Part shown: positions 54,353-64,000 of the stretch, piece after piece
Numbering within the stretch: the first letter of the stretch is position 1
How the letters are laid out: each line of letters opens with the position of its first letter
Assembly: GCF_900110275.1 (NCBI RefSeq)
Contig: NZ_FODC01000001.1
Coordinates: 1,031,198-1,095,197, forward strand
Source of the DNA: Duganella sp. CF517
Lineage (GTDB): Bacteria; Pseudomonadota; Gammaproteobacteria; Burkholderiales; Burkholderiaceae_D
Reading direction: 5' to 3'
Length of the DNA stretch: 64,000 nucleotides
The notes under the pieces: generated by a model
What the model saw: the letters and a program-made list of their open reading frames with translations, nothing else
What the model was told of the DNA's origin: nothing
Database searches by the model: none
Translations under genes and position numbers: made by a program

Positions 54353-57300
54353 ATGAACCAGATGTCCAGGCGACAGTTCCTTCGGGTAACTGGCGCGACC
54401 ATCGCGGGTTCGAGCATCGCGCTCCTCGGCTTTGCGCCGGCAACGGCCCTGGCCGAAGTCCGGCAGTACAAGCTGGCGCGCAGCACCGAAACCCGCAACA
54501 CCTGCCCCTACTGCTCCGTAGGCTGCGGAATCCTGATGTACGGTTTGGGCGACGGCGCCAAAAACGCCACCGCCAAAATCATCCACATCGAAGGCGATGC
54601 CGACCACCCGGTCAACCGCGGCACGCTGTGTCCAAAGGGCGCAAGCCTGATCGACTTTATCCACTCGCCGAATCGCTTGATGGTGCCGGAATACCGCGCC
54701 CCGGGCGCCACGGAATGGAGCCCGATCGCCTGGGACGACGCGCTCACGCGCATCGCCAAGTTGATGAAGGCCGACCGCGACGCCAACTTCATCGAGAAGA
54801 GCGCCGACGGCAAAACCGTCAACCGATGGACCACGACCGGCATGCTGTGCGCGTCGGCCGGCTCCAACGAGGTAGGCTACTTAACCCATAAAACCATGCG
54901 CAGTCTGGGCATGCTGGCATTCGACAATCAAGCACGTGTATGACACGGTCCGACGGTGGCAGGTCTTGCCTCGACATTTGGACGTGGTGCGATGACGAAT
55001 CACTGGGTAGACATCAAGAACGCGGATGTCATCCTGGTCATGGGCGGAAACGCCGCTGAAGCACACCCTTGCGGATTCAAATGGGTCACGGAAGCGAAGG
55101 CGCATCGCGGCGCCAAGCTGATCGTGGTCGATCCGCGCTTTACCCGAACCGCCTCGGTAGCCGACTATTACGTCCCTACCCGTACCGGCTCGGACATCGT
55201 ATTCCTGGGCGCGATCATCAATTATCTGCTCACGAACGACAAAATCCAGCACGAGTACGTCCGCAATTACACGGACATGCCGTTCATCGTCCGGGAGGAC
55301 TTCGCCTTCAACGACGGCCTGTATTCGGGCTACGACGAGGCGACCGGCAAGTACGCGGACAAGAGCAGCTGGAACTACGAGATGGGCGACGACGGCTACG
55401 CCAAGATCGATCCGACGCTCGAGCATCCGCGCTGCGTGTACCAGCTGATGAAGAAGCACTACTCGCGCTACACCCCGGAGATGGTGGAGAAAGCCTGCGG
55501 CGTGCCGCCGGAGAAATTCCACAAGGTCGCCGAGATGCTGGCGTCGACGGCCGTCCCCGGACGCGCCGCGACCATCCTGTACGCCCTGGGCTGGACGCAG
55601 CACTCGACCGGCGCGCAAACCCTGCGCACCGGCGCGATGGTGCAGCTCCTGCTGGGGAATATCGGTATCGCCGGCGGCGGCATGAACGCGCTGCGCGGCC
55701 ACTCCAACATCCAGGGCCTGACCGACCTGGGTTTGCTGACCAATATGCTGCCGGGTTACCTGACCCTGCCCGGCGAGGCGGAACAGGACTGGCAAGCCTA
55801 TACGGCCAAGCGCGCGCTGCAGCCTTTGCGCCCGAACCAGCTTAGCTACTACAGCAACGCCAAGAAGTTCCTGGTCTCCTTCATGAAGGCCTGGTGGGGC
55901 GACGCCGCCACCGAGGAAAACAACTACGCGTTCGACTACCTGCCGAAGCTGGACAAGCCGTACGACATGATGCAGGCCTTCGAGCTTATGCATCAGGGGA
56001 AAATGAACGGCTACATCTGCCAGGGCTTCAACATCCTGGCGTCGGCGCCGGACAAGCAGAAGATCACCGAGTCGCTGTCGAAGCTCAAGTTCCTGGTGGT
56101 GATGGACCCGCTGGCCGTCGAAACGGCGGAATTCTGGCGTCCGTTCGGCGAGTTCCACCAGGTCGATCCGACCAAGATCATGACCGAGGTGTTCCGCCTG
56201 CCGACCACCTGCTTCGCCGAGGAACGCGGCTCGCTGGTGAGCTCCTCGCGCGTGCTGCAGTGGCACTGGCAAGGCGCAGAAGGCCCCGGCCAGACCAAGA
56301 GCGATCTGGAGATCATGTCCGGCCTGTTCATGCGCATCCGGAAGATGTACCAGACCGACGGCGGCAAATTCCCCGATCCGATCGTCAACCTGACGTGGAA
56401 CTACGCCCAGCCTCTGAGCCCGCAGCCGGAGGAGATCGCGATGGAGTTCAACGGCAAGGCGCTCAAGGAGCTCACCGATCCAAAGGACCCGACGAAAGTC
56501 ATCCTGAAGAAGAACGAGCAACTGGCCGGCTTCGCGCAACTGCGCGACGACGGCAGCACCGCCTGCGGATGCTGGATCTTCGCCGGTTCGTGGACCGCCG
56601 CCGGCAACCAGATGGGCCGCCGCGACAACAGCGACCCGTCGGGCATCGGCAATACGCTGAACTGGGCCTGGGCCTGGCCGGCCAACCGCCGCGTGCTGTA
56701 CAACCGCGCCTCGTGCGACACCAAGGGCAAACCGTTCGATCCGACCCGTAAGCTGATCGGCTGGAACGGCAGCAACTGGGCCGGCCCGGACGTCCCGGAC
56801 TTCAAGGCCGACGAACCGCCGGAAAACGGCATGGGTCCGTTCATCATGCTGGCCGAGGGTGTGGCGCGCTTCTACTCGCGCGACGCCATGGCCGAAGGTC
56901 CGTTCCCCGAGCACTACGAGCCGTTCGAAACGCCGATCGGCCACAACCCGATGCACCCGAATAACCCGCGCGCCACCAGCAATCCGGCCGGCCGCATGTT
57001 CCCGGGCGACAGGGCGAAGCTGGGCAAGGCGAACGAGTATCCACACGTGGCCACCAGCTACCGTCTGACGGAGCATTTCCACTACTGGACCAAGCACGCG
57101 CGCCTGAACGCGATCATCCAGCCGGAGCAATTCGTCGAAATCGGCGAAGACCTCGGCAAGGAGATCGGCGTGACGCACGGCGATCGTGTCAAAGTCAGTT
57201 CCAAGCGTGGACACATCGTGGCGAAGGCCGTGGTGACCAAGCGTATCAAGGCATTGACCATCGACGGCAAGAAGACCCACCAGGTCGGACTGCCGATTCA

Positions 57301-57424
57301 CTTCGGGTTCAAGGGAGTCACCAAACCGGGCTACCTGATTAACACCCTGACGCCGACGGTTGGAGACGGCAATTCACAGACACCGGAATTCAAGTCGTTC
57401 CTGGTGAAAGTGGAAAAAGCATGA
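54353..57424 (+). CDS. fdnG: Formate dehydrogenase alpha subunit, selenocysteine-containing
   Basis: One gene interrupted by an in-frame TGA at 54941-54943 read as selenocysteine 197; total 1023 residues, close to E. coli FdnG/FdoG. The twin-arginine signal SRRQFLRV directs folded export to the periplasm. A 4Fe-4S motif (CPYCSVGCG, later CPKGAS) precedes the molybdopterin domains. Around the UGA the protein reads FDNQARV-Sec-HGPTVAGLA, the canonical site, and a SECIS hairpin follows. It oxidises formate and passes electrons to the beta subunit. Start at 54353 with GAGAGG upstream. Confidence 0.97.
54941..54985 (+). promoter_or_regulatory. Bacterial SECIS element of fdnG
   Basis: The UGA is followed 18 nt later by GGTCT in the loop of a GGCA/TGCC stem (54958-54961 with 54967-54970); a lower stem GTCCG (54948-54952) can pair with TGGAC further down. 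The loop sequence and the 18-nt distance match those of E. coli fdhF, recognised by SelB. Confidence 0.9.
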
Positions 57425-57444
57425 CGGCCCGAGGAGAATAAAAC

Positions 57445-58359
57445 ATGGCTTTACAATCACTTGATATCAAACGAATGTCGGCCACCACGGTGCAGACACC
57501 GGTGGCGCGCACTCCGGCCACCGGTGTCGTCGCCAAGCTGATCGACGTCTCGAAATGCATCGGCTGCAAGGCATGCCAGACCGCCTGCATGGAGTGGAAC
57601 GACCTGCGCGACGACGTCGGCGAGACGACCGGCGTGTACGACAACCCGCTCGACCTGACGCCGCAATCGTGGACCGTGATGCGGTTCTCGGAACACGAGA
57701 GCAACGACGGCAACCTCGAATGGCTGATCCGCAAGGACGGCTGCATGCACTGCGAGGACCCGGGCTGCCTGAAGGCCTGCCCGGCCCCGGGCGCCATCGT
57801 CCAGTACACCAACGGCATTGTGGACTTCCATCAGGAGAACTGCATCGGCTGCGGCTATTGCGTCGCCGGCTGTCCGTTCGACGTGCCGCGCATCTCCAAG
57901 AAGGACGACCGCGCCTACAAGTGCACCTTGTGCTCGGACCGCGTGGCCGTCGGCCAGGAACCGGCCTGCGTCAAGACCTGCCCGACCGGCGCGATCGTCT
58001 TCGGCACCAAGGAAGACATGAAGGAGCACGCGGCCGAGCGCATCGAGGACCTGAAGTCGCGCGGCTACGCCAACGCCGGCCTGTATGACCCGGCCGGTGT
58101 CGGCGGCACGCACGTGATGTACGTGCTGCACCACGCCGACAAGGCGCCGCTGTACCATGGACTGAAGCAGAATCCGAGTATCAGCCCGATGGTCGGATTG
58201 TGGAAAGGCTTGACCAAGCCGCTCGCGCTGGCCGGCATCGCCGCGACGGCGCTGGCGGGCTGGTTCCACTATTCGCGCGTCGGTCCGAATGAGGTCAGCA
58301 GGGACGAGGAAGCCGAGGCGCTGCATGAGGCCAACCGGATCAGGGAGAGCGAAAAATGA
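57445..58359 (+). CDS. fdnH: Formate dehydrogenase beta subunit (4Fe-4S)
   Basis: 304 residues. Four ferredoxin-type cluster motifs are visible: [40 protein letters not shown] and CTLCSDR with CVKTCP. A C-terminal membrane helix ([15 protein letters not shown]) anchors it. It carries electrons from the alpha subunit to cytochrome b. It starts 20 bp after fdnG. The fdn/fdo naming is interchangeable here. Confidence 0.96.
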   Translation: MALQSLDIKRMSATTVQTPVARTPATGVVAKLIDVSKCIGCKACQTACMEWNDLRDDVGETTGVYDNPLDLTPQSWTVMRFSEHESNDGNLEWLIRKDGCMHCEDPGCLKACPAPGAIVQYTNGIVDFHQENCIGCGYCVAGCPFDVPRISKKDDRAYKCTLCSDRVAVGQEPACVKTCPTGAIVFGTKEDMKEHAAERIEDLKSRGYANAGLYDPAGVGGTHVMYVLHHADKAPLYHGLKQNPSISPMVGLWKGLTKPLALAGIAATALAGWFHYSRVGPNEVSRDEEAEALHEANRIRESEK

Positions 58360-59042
58360 CAACCCCGATGGGCACACCTGAAAACAAACCGTTGCGCGAC
58401 AAGGACGGCAACCCGCTGATCGAACGCTACACGCCCAATGAACGCAGCAACCACTGGGTCACCGCCATCTGCTTTATCGTGCTGACGGTGTCCGGCCTGG
58501 CCATGTTCCATCCGGCCACGGCGTGGATGGCGGTATTCCTCGGCGGCGGCCAGTGGACGCGCATCCTGCATCCCTTCTTCGGGATACTGATGTTCGCCTC
58601 GTTCGCGCTGCTGGTGGTGCGCTTCTGGCACCACAACCACTTCGAAAAGGGCGACACGCAGTGGCTCAAGCAGGTCGGCGACGTGGTCAACAACCGCGAG
58701 GAAAAGCTCCCAAGGGTCGGCCGCTACAACGCCGGCCAGAAGGTGCTGTTCTATGTGCTGATCCTGTGCATGCTGGGGCTCCTGTTGTCGGGCATCGTGA
58801 TCTGGCGCGCGTACTTCGCGTTCTACTTCCCGATCGAGGTGGTACGCTTCGCCGCGCTGCTGCACGCGTTCTGCGCCTTTGTGATCATTTGCTCAATCGT
58901 GGTCCACATTTACGCGGGCCTGTGGGTCAAGGGTTCGATAGGCGCGATGGTGCGCGGCACGGTCACCTACGGGTGGGCGCGCAAGCATCATCCGCGCTGG
59001 TTCGAGGAAGTCGCGCGGAGCACTCACAAGCCGCGCGATTGA
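58356..59042 (+). CDS. fdnI: Formate dehydrogenase gamma subunit, cytochrome b556
   Basis: 228 residues with four membrane helices ([73 protein letters not shown]). His residues in these helices and [10 protein letters not shown] near the N-terminus are the heme-ligand positions. It reduces quinone at the inner membrane. Its ATG overlaps the fdnH stop. Confidence 0.95.
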   Translation: MTTPMGTPENKPLRDKDGNPLIERYTPNERSNHWVTAICFIVLTVSGLAMFHPATAWMAVFLGGGQWTRILHPFFGILMFASFALLVVRFWHHNHFEKGDTQWLKQVGDVVNNREEKLPRVGRYNAGQKVLFYVLILCMLGLLLSGIVIWRAYFAFYFPIEVVRFAALLHAFCAFVIICSIVVHIYAGLWVKGSIGAMVRGTVTYGWARKHHPRWFEEVARSTHKPRD

Positions 59043-59051
59043 TTTATTAAT

Positions 59052-59073
59052 TTGGGATTAGAATAGTTCCCAA
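59052..59073. other. Weak hairpin between fdnI and fdhE
   Basis: TTGGGA (59052-59057) and TCCCAA (59068-59073) could pair across 10 bases. No T run; it may slow read-through into fdhE. Confidence 0.3.
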
Positions 59074-59138
59074 GCCGGCGGCCGAGGTCACACGCATCGC
59101 AATCGTGACGACGCCGCCGGCAAACTGGGAGACATCTT

Positions 59139-60152
59139 TTGGTACAACGTCTGCTTGAACCGGGCGAAATCGAATCGCTCGATCACAATGCCATACCGCG
59201 CCTGCTGCTGCCGCAAGCACGCAGTCTTTTCACCGCGCGCGCGGCCCGTCTGCGCCAGCTGGCGAACAATGAAATCACCGGAATTCCCGTGGGCGAATCG
59301 ATGCAGGGCTACCTGCAACTGATGGCGGCCCTGGTCGACGCGCAGGCGGCGGTCGCAACGTCGCTGCCCGCGGCGACGTTCGCCCTGCCCGACGCGGCCG
59401 AAATCGCCCTCTCGCTGGAGCACCATATGCCGCCGCTGCCGGTCAGCGGCGCCCGTCCGGCGTCGTGGCGCACCGTCTTCGCCGCCATCCTCGATCAACT
59501 CGACCCACTGGCCAAGGAGCAGCCGCAGGTGGCCGGCGTGCTGGCGCAGCTGCGCGAGCTCGACGCCGCCCAGCTGGAAGGCTGCGCCGACGCCGTGCTG
59601 GCGGAAGTGACCGAGGGCGTCGATCCGCTGCACGCGCCGTTCGTCGCCGCCGCGCTGCAGGTGGTGTGGGCGATGCGCGCCAGCCAGCTCGACTCGCCGG
59701 CGGTGCAGCCGCTGGTGACCAACACCTTGTGTCCCGTGTGCGGCTCGCATCCAGTGGCCAGCGTGATCCGCATCGGCGGCCAGTCGCAAGGCTATCGCTA
59801 CCTCCATTGCAGCGCCTGCGCCAGCGAATGGCACATGGTGCGTGTCAAATGCTCGTGCTGCGAACACACCTCCAAAATCGCCTACCAAAGCCTGGAGACG
59901 AACGAGGACAAGGCCAACGTGGTTGCGGCCGATCCGGCATCGGTCAACAAGGCCAACGATCCAAGCAAGGTGGCGCGCGCCGAAACCTGCGAAGACTGTA
60001 AAACCTACCGCAAGATCTTCAACCAGGAGCACGACTTCAACGTCGAGCCGCTGGCCGACGATCTGGCCAGCCTGACCCTCGACCTGCTGGTCGGCGAAGC
60101 CGGCTACGCCCGCGCCAGCGGCAATCCGCTGCTGTGGTTCAACGCCGCATGA
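59139..60152 (+). CDS. fdhE: Formate dehydrogenase accessory protein FdhE
   Basis: 337 residues, cytoplasmic. Four CxxC-type pairs near residues 200-290 (CPVCGSHP, CSACASEW, CSCCEH, CEDCKTY) form the rubredoxin-like metal sites of the family. FdhE binds the FdnG catalytic subunit before Tat export. The start is a TTG with GGGAG seven bases upstream; no in-frame ATG lies nearby. It overlaps selA by 4 bp. Confidence 0.93.
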   Translation: MVQRLLEPGEIESLDHNAIPRLLLPQARSLFTARAARLRQLANNEITGIPVGESMQGYLQLMAALVDAQAAVATSLPAATFALPDAAEIALSLEHHMPPLPVSGARPASWRTVFAAILDQLDPLAKEQPQVAGVLAQLRELDAAQLEGCADAVLAEVTEGVDPLHAPFVAAALQVVWAMRASQLDSPAVQPLVTNTLCPVCGSHPVASVIRIGGQSQGYRYLHCSACASEWHMVRVKCSCCEHTSKIAYQSLETNEDKANVVAADPASVNKANDPSKVARAETCEDCKTYRKIFNQEHDFNVEPLADDLASLTLDLLVGEAGYARASGNPLLWFNAA

Positions 60153-61606
60153 ACGGTCCCGCCAAACCGGTGAAGGCGGCTGGTGCGATCCACCTGCCGG
60201 CCGTGCATCTGATCCTGTCGGATGCCGGCTGCGAGGCGCTGATCGCCGAATACGGCCGCGCACAGACGACGGAGGCGGCGCGCGCGCTGCTGGCCGAGTT
60301 GCGCGGCCTGCTGCTGGCCGCGCGCGACGGCTCCGGCCACGGCCCGGTCGCCACCGACACCTCCATCCCCATGCTGCTGACGATGCTGGCGGCACGGCTG
60401 CGCGAGTCCAACCGCTCGCCGCTGCGTCCCGTCTTCAACCTGACCGGCACCGTGCTGCACACCAATCTGGGACGCGCGCTGCTGCCCGACAGCGCGGTGC
60501 AAGCCGTGGCCGAGGCGCTGCGCTGGCCGATGAACCTGGAGTGGGACATCGACACCGGCAAGCGCGGGGACCGCGACAACCTGGTCGAGCAACTGCTGCT
60601 GGAATTGACCGGCGCCGAGGCGGCGACCATCGTCAACAACAACGCCGCCGCCGTGCTGCTGATGTTGAACACCCTGGCGCAGGGCCGCGAGGTGATCGTC
60701 TCGCGCGGCGAGCTGGTGGAAATCGGCGGCGCCTTCCGCATTCCCGACATCATGACGCGCGCCGGCGCCGTGCTGCGCGAAGTGGGCAGCACCAACCGCA
60801 CGCACCTGAAGGATTACGCCGAAGCGGCCGGCCCGCAGACCGCGCTGATGATGAAGGTCCATTGCAGCAACTACGCGATCACCGGCTTCACCAAAAGCGT
60901 CGAACTGCCGGAACTGGCGCCGCTGGCGCGCCAGCACAACATCCCGACCGCCGTGGACCTGGGCAGCGGCACGCTGGTCGACCTCGAACAATACGGACTG
61001 CCGCACGAGACCACCGTGCGCGAGACCATCGCCGGCGGCGCCGACCTGGTGACCTTCAGCGGCGACAAGCTGCTGGGCGGTCCGCAATGCGGCATCATCG
61101 TCGGCCGCGCGGACCTGATCGCGCAGATCAAAAAGAACCCGCTCAAGCGCGCGCTGCGCGTCGGCAAACTGACCCTGGCCGCGCTGGAGCCGGTGCTGGC
61201 CTTGTACCGCGCGCCGGACCTGCTGCCGGAGCGCCTGACCACCCTGAAGCTGTTGACGCGCCCCGCCGCCGCCATGCGCGAACAGGCGCAGGCCATCCTG
61301 CCGCAATTGCAGGCGGTGCTGGGCGACGGCTACACGGTCGGCGCCGAACCGATGATGAGCCAGATCGGCAGCGGCGCCCTGCCGGTCGACCAGTTGCACA
61401 GCCACGGGCTGGTGGTGCGCGCCGCCGCGACGGTCCGCACCGGCAACGCGCTGGGCGTGCTGGAACAGCGCCTGCGCGCGCTGCCGCTGCCGGTGATCGG
61501 CCGCGTGTCGCAAGACGCGCTGTGGCTCGACCTGCGCTGCCTGGACGAGCACCAGCAGCAGCGCTTCACCGAACAATTGCCTCTGTTGAGGCACACGCCC
61601 GCATGA
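60149..61606 (+). CDS. selA: L-seryl-tRNA(Sec) selenium transferase
   Basis: 485 residues from the ATG at 60149, which overlaps the fdhE stop (ATGA). PLP enzyme that turns Ser-tRNA(Sec) into Sec-tRNA(Sec) with selenophosphate. Landmarks: RPVFNLTGTVLHTNLGRALL, VNNNAAAVLLMLNTLA, and the PLP Lys307 in FSGDKLLGGPQCG. Confidence 0.97.
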   Translation: MNGPAKPVKAAGAIHLPAVHLILSDAGCEALIAEYGRAQTTEAARALLAELRGLLLAARDGSGHGPVATDTSIPMLLTMLAARLRESNRSPLRPVFNLTGTVLHTNLGRALLPDSAVQAVAEALRWPMNLEWDIDTGKRGDRDNLVEQLLLELTGAEAATIVNNNAAAVLLMLNTLAQGREVIVSRGELVEIGGAFRIPDIMTRAGAVLREVGSTNRTHLKDYAEAAGPQTALMMKVHCSNYAITGFTKSVELPELAPLARQHNIPTAVDLGSGTLVDLEQYGLPHETTVRETIAGGADLVTFSGDKLLGGPQCGIIVGRADLIAQIKKNPLKRALRVGKLTLAALEPVLALYRAPDLLPERLTTLKLLTRPAAAMREQAQAILPQLQAVLGDGYTVGAEPMMSQIGSGALPVDQLHSHGLVVRAAATVRTGNALGVLEQRLRALPLPVIGRVSQDALWLDLRCLDEHQQQRFTEQLPLLRHTPA

Positions 61607-63534
61607 TCGTCGGCACGGCAGGTCATATCGACCATGGGAAAACCACCCTCACGCGCGCGTTGACGGGTGTCGACACCGATCGCCTGAAGGAAGAGAAGGC
61701 GCGCGGCATCACCATCGAACTGGGATACGCCTACGCGCCGCTGGCCAATGGCGACATCCTCGGCATCATCGACGTTCCCGGTCATGAAAAATTCATCCGG
61801 ACGATGGCGGCCGGCGTCACCGGCATCGACGCCGCGCTGCTGGTGATCGCCGCCGACGACGGCATCATGCCGCAAACGATCGAGCACCTCGCCATCCTGC
61901 GGCTGCTCGGCGTGCGGCGCGGCGCGGTGGCGCTGACCAAGATCGACCGCGCCGACGAGCGCCAACTGGCGCGCGTCGAAGCCGACATCGCGGCGCTGCT
62001 GGCGAACACCGATTTCGCCGGCGCGCCGATCTTCCGCACCAACGCCACCAGCGAAGACGACGCCGGCGTGAAGGCGCTGCTGGCGCATCTGGCGACGATG
62101 GCGGCAGCGCTGCCGGCCGCCGATGAACGCCGCCTGTTCCGCCTTGGCGTCGACCGCGTGTTCACCTTGTCCGGCCAGGGCACCATCGTCACCGGCACCG
62201 CGCTGGCGGGCAGCGTGCGCGTGGGCGACACGCTGCAGCTGGCGCCGGGCGAGCGGCAGATGCGGGTGCGTAGCATCCACGCGCAAAACCGCGCCGCCGA
62301 CAGCGGCCGCGCCGGCCAGCGCCTGGCGCTGAACCTGAGCGGCGTATCCAAGGACGAGATAGCGCGCGGCACCTGGATCGTCGCTCCCGCGCTGGCCGCG
62401 TGTTCCGAGCGCATCGACGTCGAACTGACGCTGACGCCGGACAGCGGCGTCACCCTCAAGCCATGGTCGCCGCTGCACGTGCACCTGGGCGCGGCGCACC
62501 ACGTGGCCAACATCGTACCGCTGGACGGCGAGACGCTGGCGCCGGGCGGCAGCGGCCGCGCCCAGCTGGTGCTCGACGCCCCAGTGCACGCGGTGCCCGG
62601 CGACCGCTTCGTGATCCGCAACGCCCAGGCCAGCGCCACCATCGGCGGCGGCGTGGTACTCGATCCCTTCGGCCCGGCGCGCAAGCGGCGCAGCGCGGCG
62701 CGGCTGGACTGGCTGCGGGCGCTGGCCGATTTCATCGATCGCGATCAACGTCAAGACCGGCACGGCGGCGCGGCGGGCATCGGCGCCCTGCTGGCGCGCA
62801 GCCCCCTGGGTTTGCGCATGTCGACGCTGGTGCGGCTGTCGCAGCTGCCGGCGAGCGAGATCGTGGCGCCGCCCGGCACCGTGGAAGTGGCGCTGTCCGG
62901 CGGCGACGCGCTGCTGATCGCGGCGGCCGAAGTGGCGGCGCTCGAGTCCCGTATCCTCGCCGGCCTGTCCGAATTCCACGCCCGCGCCCCCGACGAGGCG
63001 GGACCGGAGCTGTGGCGCCTCAAACGCATCGTCGCGCCGGAGATGGAAGACCGGCTGTGGAGCCGCCTGGCCGAGGCGCTCAGCGCCACCGGGCAGATCA
63101 AGCAGCGCGGCCGCAGCCTGCACCTGCCAAGTCACAGCGTGGAATTGAGCGAGGCCGAACAGGCGCTGGTCCAGCCGCTGCTGGTGTCCTTGCATTCGGG
63201 CCGCTTCGATCCGCCGTGGGTACGCGATCTGGCGCGCCAGCACGGCTTGCCGGAGGCCGAAGTACGCCGGCTCTTGCTCAAGCTGTCGAAGACCGGCGAA
63301 ATCAGCCAGCTGGTGCCGGATCTGTTCTACCATCCGGCGCCGCTCGCCGAGCTGGCGGAGTTGGTGGCGGCCTTGCCGGAGGTACAAGCGTCGTCGTTCC
63401 GCGACGCCACCGGCCTTGGACGCAAGCGCGCGATTCAAATCTTGGAGTTCTTCGATCGTGTCGGCTATACTCGGCGCGTCGGCAACGTCCATCTGATCCG
63501 GCCCAACGCGGCTTGGTCGTTCAGCGCGCACTAG
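61603..63534 (+). CDS. selB: Selenocysteine-specific elongation factor
   Basis: 643 residues from the ATG at 61603, overlapping the selA stop. GTPase motifs [23 protein letters not shown] and LTKID; EF-Tu-like domains follow, then C-terminal winged-helix repeats (last 200 residues; [18 protein letters not shown]) that grip the SECIS loop. It brings Sec-tRNA to the UGA in fdnG. The frame is open upstream but that part lies inside selA. Confidence 0.97.
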   Translation: MIVGTAGHIDHGKTTLTRALTGVDTDRLKEEKARGITIELGYAYAPLANGDILGIIDVPGHEKFIRTMAAGVTGIDAALLVIAADDGIMPQTIEHLAILRLLGVRRGAVALTKIDRADERQLARVEADIAALLANTDFAGAPIFRTNATSEDDAGVKALLAHLATMAAALPAADERRLFRLGVDRVFTLSGQGTIVTGTALAGSVRVGDTLQLAPGERQMRVRSIHAQNRAADSGRAGQRLALNLSGVSKDEIARGTWIVAPALAACSERIDVELTLTPDSGVTLKPWSPLHVHLGAAHHVANIVPLDGETLAPGGSGRAQLVLDAPVHAVPGDRFVIRNAQASATIGGGVVLDPFGPARKRRSAARLDWLRALADFIDRDQRQDRHGGAAGIGALLARSPLGLRMSTLVRLSQLPASEIVAPPGTVEVALSGGDALLIAAAEVAALESRILAGLSEFHARAPDEAGPELWRLKRIVAPEMEDRLWSRLAEALSATGQIKQRGRSLHLPSHSVELSEAEQALVQPLLVSLHSGRFDPPWVRDLARQHGLPEAEVRRLLLKLSKTGEISQLVPDLFYHPAPLAELAELVAALPEVQASSFRDATGLGRKRAIQILEFFDRVGYTRRVGNVHLIRPNAAWSFSAH

Positions 63535-63549
63535 CCGATAGCGCACCAC

Positions 63550-63645
63550 GGAAGGCAATCTCATCCGGTGATGGGGCCGGGCTTCAAACCCGGTGGGGGG
63601 CGTCAGACGCTCTCCTGTAAGTTCGACTCCTACTGCCTTCCGCCA
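63550..63645 (+). tRNA. selC: tRNA-Sec (anticodon TCA)
   Basis: 96 nt including CCA. An 8-bp acceptor stem (GGAAGGCA/TGCCTTCC), an anticodon stem CCGGG/CCCGG with loop CTTCAAA (anticodon TCA), a long variable arm (GGGGGGCGTCAGACGCTCTC region) and GTTCGACTC T-loop are the features of bacterial selC. It starts 15 bp after the selB stop. Confidence 0.96.
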
Positions 63646-63818
63646 CCTCCTCCCCGCCTTCCCGCGCTCCAGCCCCGATGCCGGCACGTGAAACTACGTA
63701 CGCACGTCACTTTCAAATAGCGTGTAAAATTACATTAGAGAAACAGGTATTGTCAATAATAAAATATTGAGCCTGTTGTGAATTGGTCGTCAGACCTGGC
63801 TAAATGTAAGGAAGCACA

Positions 63819-64000
63819 ATGATTTTTTCTAAGATGAAGGTCGGAAAACGGCTGGCGGTCGGCTTCGGCGCCGCCCTGTTGTTGCTGTTGGCAATCTCGG
63901 CCGCCAGCGAATTGACGATCCGCAGCATCGCCGCCGACACCACCAACCTGCTCGGCGAGCAACTGCAAACCGAACGCCTGGTCACCGAATGGAAAGGCAT
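63819..64000 (+). CDS. Methyl-accepting chemotaxis protein, N-terminus only
   Basis: The start is at 63819 with AAGGAAG upstream; the frame continues past the right edge. The visible 60 residues are a basic leader (FSKMKVGKRLAV), a membrane helix (FGAALLLLLAISAASEL) and the start of a periplasmic four-helix-bundle sensor (RSIAADTTNLLGEQLQTERL). This matches Tar-like chemoreceptors common in this family. The HAMP and signalling domains lie outside the window. Confidence 0.8.
   Translation, partial: MIFSKMKVGKRLAVGFGAALLLLLAISAASELTIRSIAADTTNLLGEQLQTERLVTEWKG

Noticed and set aside
54881..57301. 806-residue minus-strand open frame opposite fdnG
   Set aside because: Antisense shadow of a confirmed gene, with no family features.
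54353..57424. fdnG as a broken gene because of the internal TGA
   Set aside because: The TGA is at the canonical selenocysteine position, a SECIS hairpin with the GGTCT loop follows, and selA, selB and selC lie downstream.

Overview
The window is GC-rich bacterial chromosome. Its codon use, the separate nuoC and nuoD genes inside a nuoABCDEFGHIJKLMN operon, the tpiA-secG-tRNA-Leu-nuoA neighbourhood and the many TonB-dependent receptors fit a betaproteobacterium, most likely Oxalobacteraceae (Massilia/Duganella type). The genus is an inference from gene content. I see no rRNA, CRISPR array, insertion sequence or phage.

Layout. 1-3.3 kb: the end of a membrane protein, a TetR regulator divergent from an MFS efflux pump, and an orphan 100-residue protein. 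3.3-21 kb: one long minus-strand block reading nuoA to nuoN, then a DUF2818 protein, a Nudix hydrolase, a periplasmic HExxH protein, ispD and ispF, nearly all tightly spaced or overlapping. Upstream of it lie a tRNA-Leu(GAG) with its own promoter and terminator, secG and tpiA. 22.7-25.2 kb: a quinone oxidoreductase, a Sel1-repeat protein and a DUF2807 protein. 25.4-29 kb: an orphan sugar-binding protein translationally coupled to a response regulator and histidine kinase.

29-35.8 kb: an N-acetylglucosamine/chitin-oligosaccharide operon (NagP-like permease, TonB-dependent receptor, GH20 hexosaminidase). 36-54.1 kb: a beta-mannan (galactoglucomannan) utilisation locus in three transcription units: a TonB-dependent receptor; a seven-gene minus-strand operon (MFS permease, GH3, GH5, GH27, GH2, two SGNH/GDSL esterases); and lacI-type regulator, AGE-family sugar epimerase/isomerase, fructokinase. 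The pieces give outer-membrane uptake, backbone cutting, galactose and acetyl removal, exo-hydrolysis, import, and conversion of mannose through fructose to fructose 6-phosphate. All three units carry the same oriented 21-bp operator (arms GTTTAGTRAA and GYTAAAC) lying 23-24 bp upstream of a TTTGACC/-35 element, which is the most informative regulatory signal in the window.

54.3-63.6 kb: a self-contained selenium-dependent formate dehydrogenase module: fdnG with an in-frame UGA (Sec197) and a SECIS hairpin, fdnH, fdnI, fdhE, selA, selB and tRNA-Sec (selC). The window ends in the start of a methyl-accepting chemotaxis protein.
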